A stretch of DNA of 64,000 nucleotides from Amycolatopsis saalfeldensis. Lineage in GTDB: Bacteria > Actinomycetota > Actinomycetes > Mycobacteriales > Pseudonocardiaceae. The stretch spans positions 682,001 to 746,000 of the forward strand of contig NZ_FOEF01000001.1 of assembly GCF_900110575.1 (NCBI RefSeq), written 5' to 3'. Of the stretch, positions 48,050-57,499 are shown one piece after another (the stretch's first letter is position 1; each line of letters begins with the position of its first letter). The translations under genes and the position numbers were made by a program. The notes beneath the pieces are model-generated. The model was given only the letters and a program-made list of their open reading frames with translations. It had not been told where the DNA came from and did not search any database.

Positions 48050-48931
48050 ATGACCCAGCCTCCAGTCCCGCTCGGCCCGGACGGGCAGCGTGACCTCGTC
48101 GCCCGCATCGGCCAGGCCCTCGTTTCCGCGACGGCACCCGGTTGGCGCCGCTTGCAGGTCGACTACCGGGCCGCCGGACGGCACGTCGAGGTGGACGTCC
48201 TGGTTGTCGCGCCGGACGGGCGCGCGCACCCGGTCCGGCCGCACCCGGAGGCGGTGCGGCTGCTCGGCGTGCTGCGCAGCGGCATGTACCAGCCGGGACG
48301 CGGCACCTGGCTGAGCGCGACCCTGGTGTTCGACCCGCGGCGACCGCCGTCCGCCGAGTTCCGGCCGGACCAGGAGCCCGGCTGGCGGCAGGCGCCGCCG
48401 CCGATCGGCTTCCAGGACGAGCTGCGGTTCTTCCCGAGGGCCGACCGCTTCCTCCCGCCGTGGCTGCGCGCCAGGGCCGGGCTGTCACCGTCGAACCCAC
48501 AGCCGGGAGCGGCACCGGTCGTCAGCACGCCGCACCCGCCGGCCGAGACTGCCGAAGACGTCCGGACGCCCCGCGTCTACGACGGTCTCGACGAGGCCGG
48601 GCGGCCGGTAGTCGAACGGGATCCGCTTTCACCCGGCGAACGCGAGCAGGTGCTCGCGTACCTGGAAGCGGCGCCGGTGGTGCTCGCGGCGCGGACGTAC
48701 GAGACCGACGCGTTCGACCCGTCGCGCACCGACGTCGTGCCGCTGACCTTCAGCACCGACGGCACCTGGGTCTGGCCCGGCGCCGTCGCGTATTACCTGC
48801 GTGAGCACGAGGTCGCGCCGGATCCCGAGCTGCTGGGCCACATCCGCGGGCACCGGTTCGCCGTCCCGGAGGTCGGCGAGCCCGCACGGGACCTGGCGCT
48901 GGCCTCGATCACCGGGCCACCGTCCACTTAG
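48050..48931 (+). CDS. YezG-like second immunity candidate
   Basis: The 293-residue protein starts 5 bp after the Imm49 stop. Residues about 10-145 resemble the YezG/DUF600 immunity fold: ARIGQALVSATAPGWRRLQVDYRAAG, RSGMYQPGRGTWLSATLVFDP, and an ELRFFPRADRFLPPWLRARAG end. The C-terminal part (about 175-293) has PLTFSTDGTWVWPGAVAYYLREHEVAPDPELLGHIR, a motif often encoded next to actinobacterial secreted toxins. Whether it binds this toxin or a lost one is unknown. It is convergent with ilvA, 4 bp between stops. Confidence 0.7.
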   Translation: MTQPPVPLGPDGQRDLVARIGQALVSATAPGWRRLQVDYRAAGRHVEVDVLVVAPDGRAHPVRPHPEAVRLLGVLRSGMYQPGRGTWLSATLVFDPRRPPSAEFRPDQEPGWRQAPPPIGFQDELRFFPRADRFLPPWLRARAGLSPSNPQPGAAPVVSTPHPPAETAEDVRTPRVYDGLDEAGRPVVERDPLSPGEREQVLAYLEAAPVVLAARTYETDAFDPSRTDVVPLTFSTDGTWVWPGAVAYYLREHEVAPDPELLGHIRGHRFAVPEVGEPARDLALASITGPPST

Positions 48932-48935
48932 GACG

Positions 48936-50138
48936 TCAGACGATGGTGAACCCGGCGTCGGCGAGGGCGGCTTCCACGTCCGCGCAGTGCTCGGGGCCGC
49001 GGGTCTCCAGCGCCAGCGCGACGTCGACCTCGCCCAGGGCGAGGCTGCCGGAGATCCGCGAGTGCTCGACGTCGAGCACGTTCGCGCCCAGGTCCTTCAC
49101 ACAGCTGAGCACGGAGACGAGCGAGCCCGGCCGGTCCGGCACGCGCAGGTGCAGCTTGAGATAACGGCCGCCGGCGGTCATGCCGTGCTGGATGATCTGC
49201 TGGAGCAGCACCGGGTCGACGTTCCCGCCGGACAGGATCGCGACCACCGGCGGCTCGAACGCGCCCGGGTGCTGCAACAGCGCGGCCACCGTCGCGGCGC
49301 CGGCCGGCTCGACCACCAGCTTCCGCCGCTCCAGGCACAGCAGCACGGCGCGCGAAAGGGACTCCTCGGTGACCGTGACGATGTCGTCCACCAGCGAGGA
49401 GACATGCGCGTAGCTGACCGGCCCCGGCTGGCCGACGGCGATCCCGTCGGCCATGGTGTGCAGCTCGCCCAGCCGGACGGGCGCCCCGGCGGCCAGCGAA
49501 GGCGGGTACGCGGCGGCGTCCTCGGCCTGCACGCCGACCACGCGCACGTCCGGGCGCAGCGCCTTCACCGCGGACGCGACGCCGCCCACCAGGCCACCGC
49601 CGCCGGTCGCGACGAGCACCGTCTTCGCGCCGGGCACCTGCTCCAGGATCTCCAGGCCGACGGTGCCCTGCCCGGCGATCACGTCGACGTGGTCGAACGG
49701 GTGGATGAACACCGCGCCCGTGCGCTCGGAGAAGGCGATCGCCTCGGCGAGCGTCTCCTCCAGCACGGCGCCGAACAGGTGCACGTCCGCGCCGTAACCG
49801 CGGGTCGCGGCCAGCTTCGGCAACGGCGCGCGCAGCGGCATGAAGACCGTCGAGGAGATCCCCAGCAGCGAAGACGCCAGCGCGACGCCCTGGGCGTGGT
49901 TGCCGGCGCTGGCCGCGACCACGCCGCGGGCCCGCTCCTCGGCGCTCAAGCCGTGAATGCGCGTGTACGCGCCACGGATCTTGAACGAGCCGGTGCGCTG
50001 CAGGTTTTCGCACTTGAGGTACACCGGGCCGCCGTGGAGCCGCCGGAGGTCGCGCGCGTGTTCCATCGGGGTGAGGCGCGTGATGCCCTCCAGGAGCTTG
50101 CGGGCCTCCTGAACGCGCTCGAGGCTGACCAGTTCCAT
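48936..50138 (-). CDS. ilvA: Threonine ammonia-lyase with C-terminal ACT domain
   Basis: The enzyme deaminates L-threonine to 2-oxobutyrate, the first committed step to isoleucine. The 400-residue PLP protein has ENLQRTGSFKIRGAY with the Schiff-base lysine K53, the SAGNHAQGVA phosphate-binding loop, ATGGGGLVGGVA, and a single C-terminal ACT domain (KLHLRVPDRPGSLVSVLSCVKDLGANVLDVEH). The single short ACT domain separates it from the two-domain E. coli IlvA. ATG 50138 is chosen at the family start; GTG 50159 would add seven residues. No clear ribosome-binding site is visible for either. Confidence 0.93.
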   Translation of the reverse strand: MELVSLERVQEARKLLEGITRLTPMEHARDLRRLHGGPVYLKCENLQRTGSFKIRGAYTRIHGLSAEERARGVVAASAGNHAQGVALASSLLGISSTVFMPLRAPLPKLAATRGYGADVHLFGAVLEETLAEAIAFSERTGAVFIHPFDHVDVIAGQGTVGLEILEQVPGAKTVLVATGGGGLVGGVASAVKALRPDVRVVGVQAEDAAAYPPSLAAGAPVRLGELHTMADGIAVGQPGPVSYAHVSSLVDDIVTVTEESLSRAVLLCLERRKLVVEPAGAATVAALLQHPGAFEPPVVAILSGGNVDPVLLQQIIQHGMTAGGRYLKLHLRVPDRPGSLVSVLSCVKDLGANVLDVEHSRISGSLALGEVDVALALETRGPEHCADVEAALADAGFTIV

Positions 50139-50233
50139 GGTCGCGATGATGCCACCCACCTATGGCCGGAGTGCACCAGACGGGCGACCGGTACGCTGAT
50201 AACAGCAACCACACGTGATCAGGGAGTGCGACT

Positions 50234-50533
50234 ATGGCCGCCGAGAGCGACGCGCCGAAAGCCCGGCGTCTGGGCGTGACCCGTTCGGCCGGTCTGCTGC
50301 CCCTCGTGATCGGCGTGGTCTCCGCGGTCGCCCTCACCGGCGCGGCCTTCTTCACCGTGGACGCGGCCGGCTGCGGCGGCCCCGCGCAGTACATCCGCCA
50401 CGACAACCACGTCGAGCTGGTCGGCGGCTGCGTGGACGGCTCCGAGCTGTCCCCGGCCTCACCCGAGGAGGAAGCGGCGGCGCACCACTCGGTGCACAAC
50501 GCCCACCCTCTTCCCAGCAGCTACCGCCCCTGA
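50234..50533 (+). CDS. Small membrane-anchored protein, 99 residues
   Basis: A basic N-terminus (KARRLGVTRS) precedes one hydrophobic helix (AGLLPLVIGVVSAVALTGAAFFT). The extracytoplasmic part has two cysteines (AAGCGGPAQYIRHDNHVELVGGCVDG) that could pair, and an acidic/His-rich tail. GGGAG lies 10 nt before the ATG. It has its own terminator at 50551, so it appears monocistronic. No family was recognised. Confidence 0.72.
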   Translation: MAAESDAPKARRLGVTRSAGLLPLVIGVVSAVALTGAAFFTVDAAGCGGPAQYIRHDNHVELVGGCVDGSELSPASPEEEAAAHHSVHNAHPLPSSYRP

Positions 50534-50550
50534 GATCACCACGCACGAAG

Positions 50551-50584
50551 AACCCCGCGCCTCCACCGGAGACGCGGGGTTTTT
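50551..50584. terminator. Bidirectional terminator between the small membrane gene and metB
   Basis: A 9-bp outer stem (50551-50559 with 50573-50581) plus an inner CTCC/GGAG stem is followed by a TTTTT run (50580-50584). The reverse strand offers only a short AGAA/TTCTTCG-type tail. It lies 17 bp past the stop at 50533 and 16 bp before the end of metB. Confidence 0.87.
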
Positions 50585-50599
50585 CGCGAACGGGAGGGC

Positions 50600-51757
50600 T
50601 CAGCCCAGCGCGGCGTTGAGGTCCGCGATCAGGTCGCGGGCGTCCTCGATGCCGACGGAGAGGCGGAGCAGGTCGGCCGGGACCTGGAGGGTGGAGCCGG
50701 CCGTGCTGGCGTGGGTCATCCGGCCCGGGTGCTCGATCAGCGACTCGATGCCGCCGAGGGACTCGGCCAGGATGAACAGCTTCGTGCGCGAGGCGACCTC
50801 CAGGGCCGCTTCCTCGCCGTCCGCGTGGCGGAACGACACCATGCCGCCGAAGCGGCGCATCTGCTTGGCCGCCGCCTCGTGGCCGGGGTGCTCGGGCAGG
50901 CCCGGGTAGTAGACCTCGGAGACCTTCGGGTGCTTCGCGAGCGTCTGCGCGATCAGCTCGGCGTTGTCGCTGTGGCGCTCCATGCGCAGGGCGAGGGTCT
51001 TGAGGCCGCGCAGGGTCAGCCAGGCGTCGAACGGGCCGGGCACCGCGCCGGCCGCGTTGCGCAGGTAGAACAGCTGCTCACGCAGGTCGTCCTCGTCGGT
51101 GACGACCGCGCCGCCGACCACGTCGGAGTGGCCGCCGAGGTACTTGGTGGTGGAGTGCACCACGATGTCCGCGCCCAGCGCCAGCGGGGTCTGCAGGTAC
51201 GGCGTCGCGAACGTGTTGTCGACGACCAGCCGCGCGCCCGCGTCGTGCGCCACGCCGGCCAGCGCCGCGATGTCGGCGACGCCCAGCAGCGGGTTGGTGG
51301 GCGACTCGCACCAGATCAGCTTGGTCTCCGGGCGGATCGCGGCCCGCACCTCGTCGATCTTCGACAGGTCGGCCACGGTGTGCTCGATGCCCCAGAGGCT
51401 CAGCACCTTGTCGATCAGCCGGAACGTGCCGCCGTACGCGTCGTTGCCCAGCACCAGGTGGTCGCCCGGGCGCAGCACGGTGCGCAGCACCGCGTCGGAC
51501 GCCGCCATGCCGGAGGCGAACGCGAGCGTGTGGCGCGCACCCTCCAGGGCCGCGAGCGCCTGCTCCAGCGCGGTGCGCGTGGGGTTCGCGGTGCGGGAGT
51601 ACTCGTAGTCGCCCTCACGCGTGCCGCCGACGCCATCCTGCGCGTACGTCGAGGTCTGGTAAATCGGCACGATGACCGCGCCGGTGCGCGGATCGGGCTT
51701 CTGTCCCGCGTGGATCGCACGTGTTTCGAAGCCCAGGGCGGAGTAGTCGTCGACCAT
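50600..51757 (-). CDS. metB: Cystathionine gamma-synthase
   Basis: MetB condenses an activated homoserine ester with cysteine to give cystathionine. The 385-residue PLP enzyme has the Cys/Met-metabolism motifs: TRAIHAGQKPDPRTGAV, YSRTANPTR, the phosphate-binding ASGMAASDAV, and HSTTKYLGGHSD with the PLP lysine K205. The C-terminal SLGGIESLIEHPGRMTHAS is also typical. MetB and gamma-lyase are hard to separate by sequence; the cbs neighbour and mycobacterial gene order support MetB. ATG 51757. Confidence 0.92.
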   Translation of the reverse strand: MVDDYSALGFETRAIHAGQKPDPRTGAVIVPIYQTSTYAQDGVGGTREGDYEYSRTANPTRTALEQALAALEGARHTLAFASGMAASDAVLRTVLRPGDHLVLGNDAYGGTFRLIDKVLSLWGIEHTVADLSKIDEVRAAIRPETKLIWCESPTNPLLGVADIAALAGVAHDAGARLVVDNTFATPYLQTPLALGADIVVHSTTKYLGGHSDVVGGAVVTDEDDLREQLFYLRNAAGAVPGPFDAWLTLRGLKTLALRMERHSDNAELIAQTLAKHPKVSEVYYPGLPEHPGHEAAAKQMRRFGGMVSFRHADGEEAALEVASRTKLFILAESLGGIESLIEHPGRMTHASTAGSTLQVPADLLRLSVGIEDARDLIADLNAALG

Positions 51758-51807
51758 GCACCCAGGGTACGGCCCACCCCCGACAATCCCGTCAGGTGGG
51801 ACTGATC

Positions 51808-52770
51808 TCACCAGCCGCCGGGAGGTCCGCCCTGATAAGGCGGGACGGCGGGTCCGCCTTGGTACGGCGAAGGCCCGGGGTGCGCGGGCGACACCACCCT
51901 TCCGGCCCGCTTCGGCCGCACCAGCAGCACGCCGACGACGCCGGTGACCAGCGCGGCCGCCAGCTCCGGCCAGACGTCCCAGCCGTGGCCCAGCGCCTCG
52001 ACCGCCGCGTTCACGAACGCCAGCGTCGCCGCCCCGATCGCCAGCCGGGCGCCAAAACGCTGCCCGCCGAGCAGCGCCACCCCGGACGCGGCCACGACCA
52101 GCCAGCAGGCGAACTCGAGGACCAGCGCGACGACGCCGTTGCCGTCGCGCCAGTCGCTCATCGAGAACAGCGTGAGCAGGACGCCGGTGACGCCGAGCGC
52201 CACCAGCACCACCGTGGCGAGCAGGCGGTTCAGCGCCGGGTTGGCGGCCAGCACCAGGCGCAGCCGGGATTGGCGCGGCGCGCGCCGTCCCTCGGCCACC
52301 GCCCGGTCGTGCCCGCGGTGCACGCCCCGGACGATCAGCCCCACCACGGCCAGCACCAGTACCAGCGGCGCCAGCGTGAGGCAGCCGACCGTGCCGTACG
52401 CGCCGTCGACGCGGAACTCGAAGGACCGCTCGAGGAATTTCCCGTACGGCGCACCGAGCAGCACCGGTTCCAGGAGCGCCGGCGCCACCGCGAGCACCCC
52501 GCCGACGATCAGCAGGACCAGCCCGCCCGCCGGCCGGATGAACGTCGTCGCGGCACCGGCGAGGAAAACCAGCCCCGCCAAGGCGAACAGCACGAGCACG
52601 GTGATCGCGCCGCCGGACAGCACGGCGCCGGTCTGGAGCTTCGTGAGCAGCACGATCGGCGTCGACACCGCGACCCCGCCCATGCCGAAGCCGAGCAACG
52701 CCGTCACTGTCCCGGTCGCGCCCGCGCCACGACGGCGCGGCGGATGGCCGTACGTCAAAGAATCGGTCAC
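51808..52770 (-). CDS. Multi-span membrane protein with short Pro/Gly tail
   Basis: The 320-residue product has about eight predicted membrane segments (for example VTALLGFGMGGVAVSTPIVLL, ITVLVLFALAGLVFLAGA, LVLLIVGGVLAVAPALL, LAPLVLVLAVVGLIVRGV, LATVVLVALGVTGVLLTLF). A basic cytoplasmic loop (HRGHDRAVAEGRRAPRQSRLRL) and a SPYQGGPAVPPYQGGPPGGW tail follow. The tail repeats the PYQGGP unit, like the neighbouring proline-rich proteins. Its GTG overlaps the upstream stop by 4 bp (GTGA). The function is unknown. Confidence 0.75.
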   Translation of the reverse strand: MTDSLTYGHPPRRRGAGATGTVTALLGFGMGGVAVSTPIVLLTKLQTGAVLSGGAITVLVLFALAGLVFLAGAATTFIRPAGGLVLLIVGGVLAVAPALLEPVLLGAPYGKFLERSFEFRVDGAYGTVGCLTLAPLVLVLAVVGLIVRGVHRGHDRAVAEGRRAPRQSRLRLVLAANPALNRLLATVVLVALGVTGVLLTLFSMSDWRDGNGVVALVLEFACWLVVAASGVALLGGQRFGARLAIGAATLAFVNAAVEALGHGWDVWPELAAALVTGVVGVLLVRPKRAGRVVSPAHPGPSPYQGGPAVPPYQGGPPGGW

Positions 52771-53531
52771 CAGCCCTGCGGGCCGCCCTGCTGCGGGGAG
52801 TACCCACCCGGGTACTGCTGGACGCCCGGGTTCGGGTTGCCGAGGCCGACCCACAACGCGGTCGGCTTCACGATCACCAGGATCAGCGTGGCGATCGGCG
52901 GCAGGATCGAGAGGATCGAACCGAACGAGCCGTAGGCCAGCGCGCCCGCGGTCCGGCCCAAGCCCCCCACGCCGACGAGCGCGAGGATCAGCGAGATCAC
53001 GGTGTACGCGATCGTGAGGCCACAGCCGATCATCACGCACATCCGGCCGATCGGCTTGTGCATGATCAGCGTGATCCCGCCGAAGAGCAGCAGCCCGGCC
53101 ATCGCCAGGCTCACCACCAGGGACACGAGGCCGAAAACGAGGAAGTGGCTGGAGCCGCCGGCGACGATCGCGACGGAGCCGATCACGCTGATCAGCGCGA
53201 CGATGCCGCCGAGGATCGCCAGCACGGCGGCGGTGATGGCCGTGCCGCCACCGGGCTTGGGCGGCTGGATCGAGCCGGGACCGCCCGGGTAGGCCGGGAA
53301 CGGCTGCTGGCCGTACGGCTGCGGCTGCGCGCCGAACGGCTGGCTCGGCTGCCCGTACGGCTGCTGCTGCGGCTGACCGTACGGCTGCTGTTGCTGGGCC
53401 GGGAAAGGCTGGCTCGGCTGGCCAGGATAGGGCTGTTGCTGCTGCGCCGGGTAGAGCTGCCCGGGATACGGCTGCTGCCCCGGCTGCTGGGGTCCAGGGT
53501 TCTGCGGTCCTGGGTTCTGGGGGTAGGTCAC
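52767..53531 (-). CDS. Pro/Gln-rich tetraspan membrane protein (Pra-like)
   Basis: The 254-residue protein has about 95 residues of Pro/Gln/Gly/Tyr repeats (PYPGQ, QPYGQP, SQPFPAQQ). Four membrane spans follow (AITAAVLAILGGIVALISVIG, FLVFGLVSLVVSLAMAGLLLFGG, MCVMIGCGLTIAYTVISLILALVGV, ILSILPPIATLILVIV), then a short Gly/Pro tail. Mycobacteria have the proline-rich antigen gene pra between cbs and metB in the same place, so this set probably corresponds to it, though the domains differ. It is translationally coupled to the next gene. Confidence 0.75.
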   Translation of the reverse strand: MTYPQNPGPQNPGPQQPGQQPYPGQLYPAQQQQPYPGQPSQPFPAQQQQPYGQPQQQPYGQPSQPFGAQPQPYGQQPFPAYPGGPGSIQPPKPGGGTAITAAVLAILGGIVALISVIGSVAIVAGGSSHFLVFGLVSLVVSLAMAGLLLFGGITLIMHKPIGRMCVMIGCGLTIAYTVISLILALVGVGGLGRTAGALAYGSFGSILSILPPIATLILVIVKPTALWVGLGNPNPGVQQYPGGYSPQQGGPQGW

Positions 53532-53604
53532 GGGGCGTCCTCGAGATCCGGCGGGCGGTGTCGGGGATCATCGTGCCAGGTCGACGGGCCCTTCGGGGCG
53601 AAAA

Positions 53605-54156
53605 TCACCACTGTCCCGGCGAGTGCGCCCCGTACGGACGCGCCACCGGTGTCCGATACCGGAGGTAGGAGAAGGTCGGCGGCAGCGCCGAGAGGACCAG
53701 CACGAGCGGCGCGAGCACGCACAGCGCCGCCCGGGCCGTGCCGGGCGTGTTGTGCAACCCGAACGCCGACTGGAAATAAGCCGCGTAACCCGCGGTGCTG
53801 ACGAGTGTCGACTCGACCAGGAGCGCCCCGATCGCGAGCAGCGCGCCGAGGATCAGCAGGACCGCGCCCGCGGTCGCGCGGAAGATCGTGCCGAGCGCGC
53901 CGAGCAGGAGGACCAGCCCGGCGACGAGGTACGCGCCGAGGTCCACGAGTGTCCACAGAGGAAGGTCGCCGAGGCTGAAGCCGGACGGGATGCCGAGGAA
54001 CACCGTGACGGGCACGTAGCCGGCGATGACGGCGGCGGCCAGCCCGAGCAGCGCGGCGATCACGGCCGTGGCGCCGGACGGACGCCGGATCGGCCGGTCC
54101 GCCGCCGATTCGCTGGATTCCGGCGGCTGCGCTGGGTCTCCGTACGGGCCACCCAC
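53605..54156 (-). CDS. Membrane protein of the proline-rich cluster
   Basis: The 183-residue product has a 35-residue Pro/Ser/Asp-rich N-terminus (GGPYGDPAQPPESSES) and about four to five hydrophobic spans (TAVIAALLGLAAAVIAGYVPVTVFL, LVDLGAYLVAGLVLLLGALGTIF, AGAVLLILGALLAIGALLV, AALCVLAPLVLVLSALPP). A short polar tail (ARPYGAHSPGQW) echoes its neighbours. GTG 54156 is chosen because GGGGGAG lies 6-7 nt upstream; GTG 54180 is in frame but has no such site. Same strand as the two downstream membrane genes, 73 bp before them. Confidence 0.7.
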   Translation of the reverse strand: MGGPYGDPAQPPESSESAADRPIRRPSGATAVIAALLGLAAAVIAGYVPVTVFLGIPSGFSLGDLPLWTLVDLGAYLVAGLVLLLGALGTIFRATAGAVLLILGALLAIGALLVESTLVSTAGYAAYFQSAFGLHNTPGTARAALCVLAPLVLVLSALPPTFSYLRYRTPVARPYGAHSPGQW

Positions 54157-54356
54157 TCCTGCTCCCCCATCAGCTCGCACCGGAAACGACGGCGCTCACC
54201 ATAGCCCGGAAAACGCGGCCATGGACCGGAAATGGCGAAGGAATGAAGAAGCCGTGCCCGTACCTCCCCGGCCTCGGAATGGATCAAGATCGATAACGCG
54301 AACTGTTACCGAAAAACCGCATTTCTCAATTCCTCGCGAATAACGGCTGCGAACGG

Positions 54357-54401
54357 CGAAGGGCCCCTTCAACGCGTTGTCGGCGCTGAAGGGGCCCTTC
54401 G
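54357..54401 (-). terminator. Hairpin terminator after the 504-residue proline-rich gene
   Basis: A perfect 15-bp stem (54357-54371 with 54387-54401), loop 15 nt, lies 19 bp past the minus-strand stop at 54421. Its core GAAGGGCCCCTTC is a different sequence from the 33-34 kb repeat unit but of the same purine-rich style. Confidence 0.8.
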
Positions 54402-54420
54402 ACCACGGACCGTCAGACGG

Positions 54421-55935
54421 TCACCACTGCTGCTGTTGCGGCGGCTGCCCGTACCCGCCCGGCTGGCCGGGAGGCGGGCCGTAACCGGGAGGCGGCTGCT
54501 GGCCCGGGGGCGGGCCGTAACCCGGCGGCGGGCCGTAGCCCGGCGGGGGCTGCTGGCCGTAACCACCCGGCTGCTGCGGCTGGCCCGGCTGCGGGAATCC
54601 GCCGCTGCCCGGCTGGCCGTACGGCGGCTGGCCCGGCTGCTGCGGCTGCCCCGGCTGACCGAAACCGGGCTGCTGGAAACCACCGCTGCCCGGGTTCTGG
54701 CCGCCGGGCTGACCGAAGCCGGGCTGCTGACCCGGCTGACCCGGCTGACCGAACTGGCCCGGCTGCTGCTGGCCGAAACCGGGCTGCTGGCCCGGACCGC
54801 CGAAGCCACCGGGGCCGCCCGGCTGTTGCGGCCCGGCGTCGCCGAGCCCGACGAACTTGGCGGTCGCCGGGATGAGGCCGAGCACGCCGACCACGAGGAT
54901 CACGATGCCGAAGATCAGCGTCGGCAGGCCCGCGGTGCTGGTGGGACCGCTGGAGCCGGCGCCGGCCGCCTGCATCTGCTTGAGGTAGGAGCTGCTCACC
55001 GTGGTCCCGTTGAGCAGCAGGATCGAGAACACCCCGAGGACCAGACCGCCGACCGCGACCACGATGGGCACGATCTTCTTGAGCCCGCCGAGCTTGCCCG
55101 CGAGCGCGAGGCCGACACCGCCCACGAGGCCGATGATCGCGCCGACCAGGATCAGGATGACGTAGAACGTCACGGTGCCGGGGCTGGCGAGCCCCGCCGC
55201 GCTCAGTGCCTTGTCGACGGTGGCCTGCGGCACGCCTTCGATGGCCTTCGAGTAGTCGCTGGCGTCGCCGAGGTAGCTGAACGAAATGATCAGCGCCACC
55301 AGCCCGAGCACGGCTGTGACCCCGCCGGCGATGTAGCCGAACAGGCCGGCCCCGCCGGCACCGCCCGCCGGGGCGCCGAACGCGGGCTGCGCGCCGAAGC
55401 CCGGGGGCTGCTGGCCGAACCCGCCCTGCGGCGGCTGGCCGAAGCCGCCCGGGGCGCCGAAGCCCTGGGGCTGCTGACCGGGCTGGCCGAACGCGGCCTG
55501 CGGGTCGCCGGGCTGGCCCGGCTGCCCGAACGGCTGGCCGGGCTGGCCGTAGCCGCCCTGCTGGCCGAACCCGCCGACGGCGGCGGGGTTGTCCGCCGCG
55601 CTCGGCGGCGGGGCGTACGGAATGGCGGGCGGCTGCTGGCTGGGCGCGACCATCTGCGTCGCCTCGGCGCCGCCGTCGGTCAGCGGGTTGACCATCTGCG
55701 TCGCGTTCGCGTCACCCGGCTGGCCCCCGCCCGGCTGCACGACCTGGGTCGGCTCCGGCGTCTCGCCGAAAGCACCCCCGCCGTAGGAGGGCTGCGGCTG
55801 GCCCGGCTGGACCACCTGCGTCGGCTCCGACGTGCCGAACGGACTGTCCTGCTGAGGTGTGGGACCACTCGGTGGGCCCTGCGGCGGCTGCTGGCCGCCG
55901 TCCCAGGGCTGGTTCGGTGGCTGCGGAGCACTCAT
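54421..55935 (-). CDS. Large Pro/Gln/Gly-rich four-span membrane protein with TQ motifs
   Basis: The 504-residue protein has a long disordered N-terminus with four similar TQ motifs (EPTQVVQPG twice, ATQMVNP, ATQMVAP), then Gly/Gln/Pro/Phe repeats (GQPGQPFGQPGQP). A membrane domain at about residues 190-360 has four spans, for example LFGYIAGGVTAVLGLVALIISF and VTFYVILILVGAIIGLVGGVGLAL. A second repeat-rich C-terminus follows. TQ motifs in such tails are often Ser/Thr-kinase sites recognised by FHA domains in actinobacteria; that is inference here. It is part of the metB-cbs proline-rich cluster. Confidence 0.8.
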   Translation of the reverse strand: MSAPQPPNQPWDGGQQPPQGPPSGPTPQQDSPFGTSEPTQVVQPGQPQPSYGGGAFGETPEPTQVVQPGGGQPGDANATQMVNPLTDGGAEATQMVAPSQQPPAIPYAPPPSAADNPAAVGGFGQQGGYGQPGQPFGQPGQPGDPQAAFGQPGQQPQGFGAPGGFGQPPQGGFGQQPPGFGAQPAFGAPAGGAGGAGLFGYIAGGVTAVLGLVALIISFSYLGDASDYSKAIEGVPQATVDKALSAAGLASPGTVTFYVILILVGAIIGLVGGVGLALAGKLGGLKKIVPIVVAVGGLVLGVFSILLLNGTTVSSSYLKQMQAAGAGSSGPTSTAGLPTLIFGIVILVVGVLGLIPATAKFVGLGDAGPQQPGGPGGFGGPGQQPGFGQQQPGQFGQPGQPGQQPGFGQPGGQNPGSGGFQQPGFGQPGQPQQPGQPPYGQPGSGGFPQPGQPQQPGGYGQQPPPGYGPPPGYGPPPGQQPPPGYGPPPGQPGGYGQPPQQQQW

Positions 55936-56050
55936 GTGGGTCTTGAACCCCCTTGACGAGGACGCGAAAAAGTTCTATCGCGACCACGCTATCGGATAGC
56001 GGGGCAAGGCGCTCGTAACGCCCCGGCCCGCTCCGCCGATTTGCTCCGCC

Positions 56051-57421
<1,371 letters not shown>

Positions 57422-57499
57422 GACTGCGCTCCTGCCCTTCCGCGCCGGATCTCGGCGGTCGGCGTCCAGCCTAAACGCTTGACCTGCGCGGCCGTCCAC

